Shown: piece after piece, positions 42,039 through 50,771 of the stretch | Position numbering within the stretch: position 1 is the stretch's first letter | How the letters are laid out: the number at the start of each line of letters is the position of its first letter | Source of the DNA: Mycolicibacterium stellerae | GTDB taxonomy: Bacteria > Actinomycetota > Actinomycetes > Mycobacteriales > Mycobacteriaceae | DNA length: 64,000 bases | NCBI RefSeq assembly: GCF_003719305.1 | Contig: NZ_RARC01000003.1 | Location: forward strand, 310,001-374,000 | Reading direction: 5' to 3' | Position numbers and translations under genes: made by a program | Notes under the pieces: model-generated | The model's input: only the letters and a program-made list of their open reading frames with translations | Told to the model about the DNA's origin: nothing | Database searches by the model: none

Positions 42039-43031
42039 TCAGCGGTCCTCGGACCGGACTTCGAAGACCTCGTCGATCGGTCGCCGTGGCGTCGGCGGAT
42101 GGACGTCTTCGATACGGGGTGCGAGACCCACTCGAACGAGAATCTGCGGGACGGTCGTCCGCCCGATCAATGCCGCGACAATCTCTCGGCTTGCGGGCAC
42201 CTCGGTGATGTGGGTGAGGGTGCACGTGGCCAGGCCCGCCATGGTCGCATCGAGTAGGACCGCCGAAAGGGCCTCGCCGCAGCGCAGGACGCTGTCGTGT
42301 GTCTCGTCGTAGATAGACAGAACGACAATCTTGGAGTGGTCCTCGTCAACGTCGCGACGCCGCTCCGGGTTGTTGGTCACAGGGAAATTGCGGCCGACGT
42401 CGACGCGGTCGCTTTCGGCCGCGGAGACCAACGAACTGCGCGGTATCCCCTCGGACAGTCCGAAATCGGTTGTCCATCCGATGAGTTCGGCATGGTAAGA
42501 CGAGTCGTAGAGGCGAAGCGATTCGGTGAGCTGCGATGCCTCTGCGAGTTCCCGGCGATGATTCTCGGCGATGACATCGAGGCGCGCCGCGCTGGAATCC
42601 ACCGAACCCCGCAGCTTTTCCTCAACCGATTTCCAGTCCGGTGGCGCGGCAAAGGGCAGCCGGTCGGTGCGTCGCGACAGAATCGCCTCTGCGCGCTGTC
42701 GATGCCCGTCGGTGACGAAATCCATCGGGCTGAAATCGATTGACGCCAAGTGACGATGATTATTGGGGTTGGGGAACCTGTCGACGTTGGCGACCCATCC
42801 TGCCGCAGCCATCGCCACCCGGAAATGGTCGAGCACAGCGCCACAGCTGATGAGCGCTTCTCGGCCCGAGGTGTCGGTGTATTTCGGCGCCTTGTCCGCG
42901 TCGATGAAGAGCGCTACGGCGCTGCCCTCGGCAACCCATCGCCACGGCTGGCTGTTGTGAAGCGAGGGGGCGCGGCATGCCATCCACACCGCGTCTTTGA
43001 TGACCTTGGTATCCACTATGGTGTCGCGCAC
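42039..43031 (-). CDS. Acg-family nitroreductase-like protein (3 of 4), Rv3131-like
   Basis: A 330-residue Acg-family protein. Landmarks: CRAPSLHNSQPWRW, SCGAVLDHFRVAMAAAGW, RRTDRLPF, RCGEALSAVLLDATMAGLA and the C-terminal PPTPRRPIDEVF. GTG 43031 is chosen because GGAG lies 7 bases before it and the length fits the family; GTG 43016 is the alternative and the longer frame to 43211 crosses the DosR-like boxes. It heads a leftward operon with the Rv3134c-like gene and devR, so devR expression is probably tied to this DosR-controlled start. In M. tuberculosis Rv3131 lies beside the devRS operon but in the other orientation. Confidence 0.9.
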   Translation of the reverse strand: MRDTIVDTKVIKDAVWMACRAPSLHNSQPWRWVAEGSAVALFIDADKAPKYTDTSGREALISCGAVLDHFRVAMAAAGWVANVDRFPNPNNHRHLASIDFSPMDFVTDGHRQRAEAILSRRTDRLPFAAPPDWKSVEEKLRGSVDSSAARLDVIAENHRRELAEASQLTESLRLYDSSYHAELIGWTTDFGLSEGIPRSSLVSAAESDRVDVGRNFPVTNNPERRRDVDEDHSKIVVLSIYDETHDSVLRCGEALSAVLLDATMAGLATCTLTHITEVPASREIVAALIGRTTVPQILVRVGLAPRIEDVHPPTPRRPIDEVFEVRSEDR

Positions 43032-43086
43032 GGCCGGTCTCCGTTCTCTCGACCACAACTTTCGGGCAGTGCGCGTGTCGACTACA

Positions 43087-43121
43087 GGGTCAATGGTCCC
43101 CAAGAAGGGGTCTAACGGCCC
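43087..43121. promoter_or_regulatory. DosR-like box pair: devR operon and Rv2004c-like gene
   Basis: GGGTCAATGGTCCC at 43087-43100 and GGGTCTAACGGCCC at 43108-43121 each match at 11 of 14 positions and start 21 bases apart. They lie in the divergent gap between the nitroreductase-Rv3134c-devR operon (start 43031) and the Rv2004c-like gene (start 43159), so DosR probably autoregulates here. Confidence 0.72.
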
Positions 43122-43158
43122 TGTATTCGCTGCATACCGCGGCGACATGGTGGTGGTC

Positions 43159-44655
43159 ATGACACGCGGCCCCGCGACAGCTAGCGCCGAGAACTGGTCG
43201 ATCGAGGGCAACCTCTGCGCAGAGGTGCATGAGACTCACACCGGGGTGGTGGCGCTCATCGGCGACCGGGCGTACAAGGCCAAGAAACCAGTCGCTACCG
43301 ACTTTCTCGACTTCAGCACGACCGAACGCCGCGAGGAAGCCTGCCGACGCGAAGTCGAACTGAACCGCCGACTGGCGCCGCAGAGCTACATCGGAGTTGG
43401 ACATTTCGCCGGGCCCGACGGCGGCCCCGGCGAACCGGTCGTCGTGATGCGCCGCTACGCCAACTCGGCCCGGTTGGCCGCGCTCGTCAGTGCCGGCGAG
43501 CCGGTAGTCGGGCACCTCGATGTGATCGCACAGATGCTGGCGCAATTCCACGTCGGCGCTGTGCGCGGCCCTGCCATCGATGCGGAGGCGTCGGCACACG
43601 CCATTTCTGCACGCTGGCAAGAAAACCTGGCCGAGCTGAAGCGCTACGTCGGCGAGGTCGTCCCGCACGAGGCCGTTGACGAGGTCGCGCGATTGGCGGT
43701 TCAGTTCATAGCCGGACGGGCAGATCTGTTCGCGCGCCGGATAGCCGACGGGCGAATCGTCGACGGCCATGGCGACCTGTTGAGCCAGGACATCTTCTGC
43801 GTGCCCGACGGGCCTGTATTGCTCGACTGCCTGGAGTTCGACGACCGGCTGCGCTTCGTCGACGGTATCGACGATGCCGCATTCCTCGCGATGGATCTCG
43901 AGTTCCTCGGCCGCAAGGACCTCGGCGACCTGTTCCTCGACGAATACAGTCGACGGGCCGACGACCCCGCACCGCGTTCGCTGCGTGACTTCTGCATTGC
44001 CTACCGCGCCGTGGTGCGGGCCAAGGTCGACTGCATACGCGTCGCTCAGGGGCACCCAGACGCCGCCGCCGATGCTCGACGCCATGTCGACATCGCCTTG
44101 CAGCACCTCAGATCCGGCACCGTCCGACTCATCATCATCGGCGGTGGCCCTGGAACGGGTAAGACGACACTTGCGCATGCGTTGGCAGAACAGATTGGTG
44201 CGCACGTGATTTCGACCGATGATGTCCGCAGAGATCTGGTGGATACCGGCGTCATCGCGGGACAAACGGGCGAGCTAGAAGCCGGCTTGTATGCTCCGCA
44301 GAACGTGGCGGCCGTGTACGACGAAGTCCTCGTGCGCGCACGGACGATCTTGTCCGGCGGCTGCCCGGTGATACTGGACGGTACCTGGCGCGACGCGCAT
44401 CAGCGTGCGCGTGCGCGCGATCTTGCCGCAGATACCCATGCGTCTTTGATCGAGTTCGTTTGTTCGTTGCCACTGCCAGAGGCGACGGAACGAATCGCGA
44501 CACGAGGTCCGACGACATCGGATGCGACGGCGCACATCGCCTCAGCCTTGCACGGGCAAGGCGATTCGCCCAACGCGGGATATGCGATCGATACAGCTCG
44601 GCCGCTCGCGCATTCCCTCGCCGAGGCCGAGCGCATATGTTGCCTCGCGATATAG
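43159..44655 (+). CDS. Phosphotransferase-kinase fusion of the Rv2004c family
   Basis: A 498-residue two-domain protein like the DosR-regulon protein Rv2004c. Residues 1 to about 330 resemble an aminoglycoside-phosphotransferase-like (APH/HipA-type) kinase lobe with IVDGHGDLLSQDIF, the catalytic HGDL loop, and LLDCLEFDDRLRFVDGIDD as metal-binding region. The C-terminal part is a P-loop kinase: Walker A GGGPGTGKTTLAHAL, DVRRDLV, and GGCPVILDGTWRD as Walker B-like. Start: ATG 43159 (38 bases from the box) is preferred; ATG 43147 is possible. The substrate is unknown. The stop overlaps the first DosR-like box of tgs1. Confidence 0.87.
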   Translation: MTRGPATASAENWSIEGNLCAEVHETHTGVVALIGDRAYKAKKPVATDFLDFSTTERREEACRREVELNRRLAPQSYIGVGHFAGPDGGPGEPVVVMRRYANSARLAALVSAGEPVVGHLDVIAQMLAQFHVGAVRGPAIDAEASAHAISARWQENLAELKRYVGEVVPHEAVDEVARLAVQFIAGRADLFARRIADGRIVDGHGDLLSQDIFCVPDGPVLLDCLEFDDRLRFVDGIDDAAFLAMDLEFLGRKDLGDLFLDEYSRRADDPAPRSLRDFCIAYRAVVRAKVDCIRVAQGHPDAAADARRHVDIALQHLRSGTVRLIIIGGGPGTGKTTLAHALAEQIGAHVISTDDVRRDLVDTGVIAGQTGELEAGLYAPQNVAAVYDEVLVRARTILSGGCPVILDGTWRDAHQRARARDLAADTHASLIEFVCSLPLPEATERIATRGPTTSDATAHIASALHGQGDSPNAGYAIDTARPLAHSLAEAERICCLAI

Positions 44656-44690
44656 CGACCACAGGCCCCCCGTCGTCGGCAATAAGTCCC
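44655..44690 (+). promoter_or_regulatory. DosR-like box pair upstream of tgs1
   Basis: GCGACCACAGGCCC at 44655-44668 and CGGCAATAAGTCCC at 44677-44690 each match at 10 of 14 positions and start 22 bases apart. The first begins on the last base of the preceding stop codon. The second ends 58 bases before tgs1. Confidence 0.65.
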
Positions 44691-44748
44691 AGTCGAATAG
44701 GACGTCTGGCTCTACTGTGCAGATCGGCTCTCGGCCACAGTCATTGTC

Positions 44749-46122
44749 ATGGACCATTTGACGACGCTCGACGCAGGATTCCTGGAAGCCGAAGACTCCG
44801 ACCGGCACATCAGCCTCGCCGTAGGTGGCCTGTCGATCATCGAAGGGCCGATGCCGGATTTCGAAACGTTCGCAGAGGGCATCGCCGAGCGGATCACCCG
44901 GGTACCACGGTTCACGCAGGTGCTTCGAACACATCTGCTCGATCTGAGCCCTCCCGAGTGGGTGGAACATCGGGCATTCGATGTCTCGCACCACATTCAT
45001 CGCGCGGCGCTGCCGCATCCCGGTGACGAAGACGCGTTGTATCGATTCGTCGCCGACGTGATGGAGCGACGACTCGACCGTGACCGGCCCCTATGGGAAT
45101 GCTGGTTCATCGAAGGTCTTGCGGACGGGCAGTGGGCAATTCTGATGAAAATGCACCACTGCATCGCCGACGGAATATCGACCATGCACATGATCTCCGG
45201 TCTCAGTGACAACGGCAAAGAGGCCAGCTTCGCAACAGAGATCGGCGCCGCGCGGCGCGGGCAGGACGGAAGGGTCGGGCTACCCAAACTGAATCTCAAC
45301 CCGCTGAGCTGGGTCGGCGGTGCGTGGAACCTGGCGACAAATGCGGCAAGCGCTGCGTCGCTGGCGTTCGAGGGAGCTCTCGAGGTCACCGCGGGCATCC
45401 TGCGCCCGGCCCCGGCGTCGTCGCTCAACGGGCCGGTATCGAGTATGCGGCGGTTCAGTTCGGCGAGAGTGAGTCTCGACGATGTCGCGAAGGTGCGACA
45501 GGCGTTCGGCGTCACCGTCAACGACGTCGCACTTGCCGCCATCACCGGCAGCTACCGCGCAGCGCTCGTGCGCAGGGGCGAACAACCTCGGCGCAATTCA
45601 CTGAGAACACTCGTTCCGGTGTCCATTCGCTCAAACGATGCCGCCGATGTCGCGGACAACAGGGTGTCGCTGATGCTGCCGTTCCTGCCGGTGGACAAGG
45701 ACAACCCCGAGGAGCAACTTCGAGCGGTGCACCGTCGACTGTCCAAGGCCAAGGCGAGCGGGCAGCGCGAGGCGGGTGGCATCGTCGTCGCCGCCGCGAA
45801 CGTGGTGCCGTTTCCGTTCACCGCGTGGGCCATTCGCGCGTTGACGAAACTGCCGCAGCGCGGCGTGGTGGCTCTGGCGACGAATGTCCCCGGGCCGCGG
45901 ACACGAATGCACATCATGGGACGTGAAGTCGTGCGGGTGGTGCCGGTCCCGCCCATCGCATTGCAACTCCGCACGGGCATCGCCATTCTCAGCTACGCCG
46001 ACGAGTTGGTGTTCGGGATCACCGGTGATTTCGATTCCGCATCCGACGTAGACGATCTTGCCAGGGGTATCGAACAGGGAGTCGAGAAGCTCGTCGAATT
46101 GAGCCGAAAGGCCCCAGCCTGA
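44749..46122 (+). CDS. tgs1: Triacylglycerol synthase Tgs1 (WS/DGAT)
   Basis: A 457-residue acyl-CoA:diacylglycerol acyltransferase closely resembling Rv3130c/Tgs1, the main hypoxia-induced triacylglycerol synthase. It opens MDHLTTLDAGFLEAED and carries the active-site motif HHCIADG (HHxxxDG) near residue 137; SLRTLVPVSIRSND and NVPGPRTRMHIMGREV mark the C-terminal family regions. It acts at the inner membrane, storing fatty acids as lipid droplets. Paired DosR-like boxes lie upstream. A convergent nitroreductase gene ends 12 bases beyond its stop. In M. tuberculosis tgs1 also neighbours the devR locus. Confidence 0.95.
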   Translation: MDHLTTLDAGFLEAEDSDRHISLAVGGLSIIEGPMPDFETFAEGIAERITRVPRFTQVLRTHLLDLSPPEWVEHRAFDVSHHIHRAALPHPGDEDALYRFVADVMERRLDRDRPLWECWFIEGLADGQWAILMKMHHCIADGISTMHMISGLSDNGKEASFATEIGAARRGQDGRVGLPKLNLNPLSWVGGAWNLATNAASAASLAFEGALEVTAGILRPAPASSLNGPVSSMRRFSSARVSLDDVAKVRQAFGVTVNDVALAAITGSYRAALVRRGEQPRRNSLRTLVPVSIRSNDAADVADNRVSLMLPFLPVDKDNPEEQLRAVHRRLSKAKASGQREAGGIVVAAANVVPFPFTAWAIRALTKLPQRGVVALATNVPGPRTRMHIMGREVVRVVPVPPIALQLRTGIAILSYADELVFGITGDFDSASDVDDLARGIEQGVEKLVELSRKAPA

Positions 46123-46134
46123 AAGCAGTTGTGG

Positions 46135-47130
46135 TCAGAGGCCTTGCAGCGACTCTCGTATCGGGCGACGCGGAGTGAGGTCTGTCGGATCGCTTGTTTC
46201 GGGCGCCCGCCCCACGCGGACCAAGACCTGCGGCTCGGAATGGCGTCCGGTGATCCTGCGCACCATCTCGCGGCTGTCATGCACCTCGATCATGTGGGTG
46301 AGGGTGCACGTCGCAAACCCGGCGGCCGTGCACTCCAGCAGTACACGGGAGAGCGCCTCACCACATCGCACGGTGTTCTCGCGACTGTCATCGTATGTGG
46401 ACAAGACCAGTACCTTCGAGTGATCGCGATCGATGTTGGCGCGCCGGTCTCCGGTTCCATAAACGGGAAAATCGCGGGCGACATCGACTCGCCTAGCCTC
46501 GGTGCTCGACGGCAGCGCGGTCTGCGGCAGACCGTCATCGACATGGGAATGGCCTGCCCACCAGAGCAATTCGTATCGATAGGAGGCGTCACCGCCGCGG
46601 TGATCCTCAGATCGCCGAGACGCGGCGGCCAATGCTGGGCGACCGTTTTCGTCGATCACGTCCAAATCTGCGACGGTGCCCTCGAGGACCTCCCGAAGCA
46701 GCTTCTCCAGCGCATCCCACGGTTCGGGCGCGGCGAACGCCAGCCGGTCGGTGCGACGGCGGGTGATCGCGTCGCCTAGGGCTCGATCGTGTTCGTCGAC
46801 AGACTCCGCCTTTTGAAAACCGATTGAGGCCAGACGATCCCGATCATGCGTGTCGGGGTACCTGGTCACAGAGGTCCGCCACCCGGCGGCCGCGGCCGCC
46901 ACCTGTAAATGGTCGAGCACCGCTCCGCAGCTGAGGAGGACCTCCTGGCCGGTGACGTCGGTATGGTGGGCGACTCGAGAATGATCGGCGGTCAGAAGCA
47001 GGTTGCCGTTCTCGACGCTCCACTTCCAGGGCTGGCTGTTGTGCAGCGACGGCGCGCGGCAGGCTAATTCAACGATCCCGGCCAGCTCGTCGGCACCGAT
47101 TGTTTCGTGTGGGGTCACCGGAGTTCTCAT
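46135..47130 (-). CDS. Acg-family nitroreductase-like protein (4 of 4)
   Basis: A 331-residue Acg-family protein: CRAPSLHNSQPWKW, SCGAVLDHLQVAAAAAGW, RRTDRLAF, RCGEALSRVLLECTAAGFA and LTPRRPIRE. ATG 47130 follows AGAAGGA. It lies 18 bases after the stop of the stress-protein gene on the same strand, so the pair is one operon under the boxes at 48120-48154. It is closer to the copies at 24831 and 42039 than to the one at 35512. FMN storage or reduction of a small nitro/quinone substrate is possible; no activity can be asserted. Confidence 0.9.
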   Translation of the reverse strand: MRTPVTPHETIGADELAGIVELACRAPSLHNSQPWKWSVENGNLLLTADHSRVAHHTDVTGQEVLLSCGAVLDHLQVAAAAAGWRTSVTRYPDTHDRDRLASIGFQKAESVDEHDRALGDAITRRRTDRLAFAAPEPWDALEKLLREVLEGTVADLDVIDENGRPALAAASRRSEDHRGGDASYRYELLWWAGHSHVDDGLPQTALPSSTEARRVDVARDFPVYGTGDRRANIDRDHSKVLVLSTYDDSRENTVRCGEALSRVLLECTAAGFATCTLTHMIEVHDSREMVRRITGRHSEPQVLVRVGRAPETSDPTDLTPRRPIRESLQGL

Positions 47131-47148
47131 CTCGTCATTCCTTCTCGG

Positions 47149-48030
47149 TCAGTCTCGGACGACGATCACCGGAGGTCTCGCCGATTCCGCGACGGCGGTG
47201 CTGACGGACCCCAACAGCATGTCGGTGAACCCGCCCCTGCCCCGGCTTCCGAGCACCACCAGCTGGGCTTTCTTCGCCTCGTCGATGAGCCATCGGGCAG
47301 GTCGATCACATACGATCCGCCGCCAAACGTGCACATCGGGGTACTGCTCCTGCCAGCCCGCGAGGCGTTCGGCCAGCAGCTCGTGTCCTTCCTGTTCGTA
47401 TTCGTGCCAATCCGCTCCAAGGACCGGGAAGACGCCGACGTCGCTCCATGCGTGCAGGGCGATCAGGTCAACGCCGCGGCGTGAAGCTTCGTCGAAAGCA
47501 AGCGCGGTTGCGCCCTCGGATGCCGGCGAGCCGTCGATTCCGAGCAGCACCGGCAACGCGCGGTCGGGGACACGCAGGCCGTCGGCGTGGGTGACCACAA
47601 CGGGGCACCGCCCATGGTGCACAAGCCCGCGGCTGGTAGACCCCAGCAGGGCGCCGCCGACGGGCCCCAAACCTCGACAGCCGACGACGACCATGTCGGC
47701 CTCGCGCGAGGCCTTGACCAGCCCCGGCACGACGCTGTCATGACGTACCTCGGGCTGCACGGTCAGGGGCGGGTTATCTCCGATGACCGCGCGGAGTGTC
47801 TTCTGTGCTTGTTCGATGACGTATTTCGCATTTCCCTCTTGCCACTCGGTGTAGCTGGACTGCAGATAACGCACCGGCCAGGTCACTACAACCGGGGCGA
47901 TGATGTGCATCAGGGTGATCTGCGCATGGCGCGTCACGGCTTCGTCGGCTGCCCAGCGCACGGCAGCTTCTGATTCCGGAGAGCCATCGACACCCACGAC
48001 GATGCCGTACCCGGTCGATGTCCCTGACAT
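47149..48030 (-). CDS. Tandem-domain universal stress protein
   Basis: A 293-residue double Usp protein with both nucleotide motifs intact: GCRGLGPVGGALLGSTS and GSRGRGGFTDMLLGSVS; GxDGS openings are VVGVDGSPESEA and [15 protein letters not shown] 48030 (MSGTSTGYG) is preceded by AAGGAG with 7-base spacing; upstream extension to 48087 has no ribosome site. It heads a two-gene operon with an Acg-family gene. Closest in style to the proteins at 4847 and 34497 (Rv2005c/Rv1996 type). Confidence 0.92.
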   Translation of the reverse strand: MSGTSTGYGIVVGVDGSPESEAAVRWAADEAVTRHAQITLMHIIAPVVVTWPVRYLQSSYTEWQEGNAKYVIEQAQKTLRAVIGDNPPLTVQPEVRHDSVVPGLVKASREADMVVVGCRGLGPVGGALLGSTSRGLVHHGRCPVVVTHADGLRVPDRALPVLLGIDGSPASEGATALAFDEASRRGVDLIALHAWSDVGVFPVLGADWHEYEQEGHELLAERLAGWQEQYPDVHVWRRIVCDRPARWLIDEAKKAQLVVLGSRGRGGFTDMLLGSVSTAVAESARPPVIVVRD

Positions 48031-48119
48031 CTTTGACTCCTTGGTCCACGCTCGAAATTGCGGATAGGACGCCGTCCTTCTTCCCACTCGAAGCTATTCG
48101 GGTTGCGCTGGGCGCGGCA

Positions 48120-48154
48120 GGGTCGTTGGTCCCTTAGGAGATGGCGCTAGTCCC
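48120..48154 (-). promoter_or_regulatory. DosR-like box pair upstream of stress gene/nitroreductase operon
   Basis: GGGTCGTTGGTCCC at 48120-48133 (11 of 14) and ATGGCGCTAGTCCC at 48141-48154 (9 of 14) start 21 bases apart. The second lies within the last codons of the upstream MgtA-type ATPase gene. Confidence 0.66.
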
Positions 48155-50764
48155 TCGCCCGTCGGCGGGACCTGCAAGCCGGCCGGGATGGCTGAAGCGC
48201 GCAGCCCGGCGATGGAGCCGATGCTCGCGGCCGCGGGTGCGGTGCGGTTGACCTGCAATGCGCATCGGCTCGGCGTAGAAGGCCATCTTGGTGAACTCGA
48301 CAAGCACCAGATATGCAACGGCCAGACCCACGAGCGCGGCGAAGAACTGCCACGGCAGCGGCGTGAACCCAAGGCTCGCGCTGAGTGGGGACAGGGTCAG
48401 CGCAATGCCGATCGCGATCACCGACAGTGTCGTCAGCGATAGCAGCCAGGCGGGTCGGCTGCGGAAGAAGGGTACCTTCCTTGTCCGGATCGCGAAGATG
48501 ATCAACGTCTGGGTGGCAAGCGATTCCACGAACCAGCCGGTGCGGAACTCGACCGGTCCGGCGTGCAGCATGCCCAGCATCAGGCCGAAGGTCATGAAGT
48601 CGAACAGCGAACTGATCGGACCGAACGTCAGCATGAATCTGCGGATGAACGCGATGTTCCAGTGCGAGGGCGCATGCAGTTGTTCATCATCGACGCGGTC
48701 TGCGGGTATCGACAGTTGTGAGCTGTCGTAGAGCAGATTGTTGAGCAGGATCTGGCTGGGCAACATGGGCAGAAACGGGAGGACCGCCGAGGCCGCTGCG
48801 GCACTGAACATGTTGCCGAAATTGCTTGATGTTCCCATCAGCACGTACTTGATCGTGTTGGCGAAGATGCGCCGCCCCTCGGCAACACCGGCCGCGAGAA
48901 CCCCGAGATCCTTGTCCAACAGCACGACATCCGCGGCGTCCTTGGCCACATCGGCGGCCGTGTCGACAGAAATCCCGACATCGGCGGAATGCAGCGCCAG
49001 TGCGTCGTTCACCCCGTCGCCGAGGAAACCAACCGAACGGCCCGTCCGCCGCAGAGAGGATATGAGTCGGGCTTTCTGTTCGGGGGAGATGCGCGCGAAG
49101 ATCGTGTTTGCGGTCGCCACAGCATCGACCTCGGTGTCGTCCAGCTGGTCGAGTTGGGCTCCCGTGACAGTGCCTTTGGAATGCAAATCCAGTTCGGCGC
49201 ACACCTTTTCGGCGACCTGTGGGTTGTCCCCGGTGGCGATCTTGACTTCGATACCCAGCGCCGCGAGCCGCGCAAGGGAGTCTCGGGCCGCCGACTTGGG
49301 ATTGTCGGCGAACACGAGGAATCCAGCAAGGCGCAGCCCGGCTTCGTCGGCGGCGGTGAGGCGATCAAGCCCGTGCGCGGGCTTGCTGGCCACCGCGACG
49401 ACCCGCCTGCCGTCAGCGAACAGGCCCGACAGCGTGCGCTGCGCAACGGCGGGGACGTCGACGCATCGCGCGACGACCTGTTCGGGCGCTCCCTTGACCA
49501 CCAGTACCCTGCCGTCGGCGGTATCGACGAGTGTCGACGTCGCCCTGCGGATGTGGTCGAACGGCAGCGTGGCGACCAGCGTGACGTCGCTGATGGGTTG
49601 CCGGTCCCGCCACAGCGCGGTGTCGAGGTCATTCGCACTGACCCCGCCGATTCTCGGATCGACGTCGGTTGCCAACAGACCCAGCCGCAGCACGGAGGCC
49701 GCATGCACACCCGCCGGGTCAACGGAATCGATCAGCTCTATCCGCCCTTCGGTCAGGGTCCCGGTCTTGTCGGTGATCAGGATGTCGATGTCGCCGAGGT
49801 CCTCGATGCACACCAACCGCTTCACCAGCACCTTGAGCTTCGCAAGCCGCCTTGAACCGGTCGCCAGGCTGGTGCTGACCACGGCGGGCAGCAACTGCGG
49901 CGTGATTCCGACCGCAATCGCCAAGCCGAACAGCGCCGAGTCGATCACCGATCGCCCGAGCAGGAGGTTGGTGACGACGATGACGATGGTGAGTGTGAGC
50001 GCCACCCGCAACAGCAGATAGGAGAAGCGACGCAACCCGATCTGGAAGTCGGTCTCGGGCTCGCGTTCACCCAGTCCGGCTGCGATGCGGCCGAATTCGG
50101 CATTGGCGCCGGTCGCATAGACGACCGCGGTCGCTGCGCCCGAGCAGACCACTGTGCCCATGAACGCCACATCGTCCGCATCGTCGATGCCTTCGGCTGC
50201 GGTATCGGCTGACTTCTCTTTCGCCGCCGATTCGCCGGTGAGGATGCTCTCGTTGCACGCCAATCCGTTGACGTCGATCAGTCGCACGTCGGCAGGAACC
50301 AGCTCGCCCATCTCCAGCCTGATCACGTCGCCGGGCACCAGGCAGTTCACGTCGATCCGGTCGAACCGTCCGTCACGGCGGACTACAGTATTGTGGCGAA
50401 TACCGGAATGCAATGCCGCCGTGGCACGTTCGGCACGATACTCATTGAAGAACCCGAGCCCGATGCTGACCGCCAGGATTGTTCCGATGATGATCGCCTG
50501 GGTGCCATCGCCGAGGAAGAACGCCAGCAACGCGGTGCCCGCGAGCAGGGCCAGCACCGCGTTGTTGAGCTGGCGGCGTAGCACGGCCAGCGCGCTGACC
50601 CGGTGAGTCCGAACGGAATTCGGACCGATCTCGGCGATCCGCCGCTGAGCCTCCGCGGTGGACAGGCCGTCGACCGACGTGTCCAGACGCGCCAGCACGT
50701 CGCCGAGCGGTGCACTCGTGACATGCGCAGGACGCAGGGTTAGCGCTGGAAGAACGGACGTCAC
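48134..50764 (-). CDS. MgtA-like P3-type magnesium-importing ATPase
   Basis: An 876-residue P-type ATPase of the MgtA/MgtB group, importing Mg2+ down its gradient. Elements: actuator ILTGESAAKEKS, helix 4 motif GITPQLLPAVV (MgtA has GLTPEMLP), phosphorylation site DKTGTLTEG, nucleotide motif KGAPEQ, hinge GDGVNDALALHSADVG, and MgtA-specific NNLLYDSSQLSIPADRVDDE. Catalysis is intact. The C-terminal 45 residues are polar and arginine-rich with no family match, and overlap a DosR-like box. It begins 7 bases past the PEP synthase stop on the same strand, so it probably belongs to that DosR-type operon. Confidence 0.9.
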   Translation of the reverse strand: MTSVLPALTLRPAHVTSAPLGDVLARLDTSVDGLSTAEAQRRIAEIGPNSVRTHRVSALAVLRRQLNNAVLALLAGTALLAFFLGDGTQAIIIGTILAVSIGLGFFNEYRAERATAALHSGIRHNTVVRRDGRFDRIDVNCLVPGDVIRLEMGELVPADVRLIDVNGLACNESILTGESAAKEKSADTAAEGIDDADDVAFMGTVVCSGAATAVVYATGANAEFGRIAAGLGEREPETDFQIGLRRFSYLLLRVALTLTIVIVVTNLLLGRSVIDSALFGLAIAVGITPQLLPAVVSTSLATGSRRLAKLKVLVKRLVCIEDLGDIDILITDKTGTLTEGRIELIDSVDPAGVHAASVLRLGLLATDVDPRIGGVSANDLDTALWRDRQPISDVTLVATLPFDHIRRATSTLVDTADGRVLVVKGAPEQVVARCVDVPAVAQRTLSGLFADGRRVVAVASKPAHGLDRLTAADEAGLRLAGFLVFADNPKSAARDSLARLAALGIEVKIATGDNPQVAEKVCAELDLHSKGTVTGAQLDQLDDTEVDAVATANTIFARISPEQKARLISSLRRTGRSVGFLGDGVNDALALHSADVGISVDTAADVAKDAADVVLLDKDLGVLAAGVAEGRRIFANTIKYVLMGTSSNFGNMFSAAAASAVLPFLPMLPSQILLNNLLYDSSQLSIPADRVDDEQLHAPSHWNIAFIRRFMLTFGPISSLFDFMTFGLMLGMLHAGPVEFRTGWFVESLATQTLIIFAIRTRKVPFFRSRPAWLLSLTTLSVIAIGIALTLSPLSASLGFTPLPWQFFAALVGLAVAYLVLVEFTKMAFYAEPMRIAGQPHRTRGREHRLHRRAARFSHPGRLAGPADGRGTSAIS

Positions 50765-50771
50765 CTCGCGC

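Noticed and set aside
43032..43211. Longer start (43211) for the Rv3131-like nitroreductase
   Set aside because: It would place the two DosR-like boxes inside the coding sequence and exceeds the family length; GTG 43031 has a good ribosome site.
43090..44265. 391-codon leftward frame opposite the Rv2004c-like gene
   Set aside because: The opposite strand carries intact HGDL and Walker motifs; this frame has none and would run over the DosR-like boxes.
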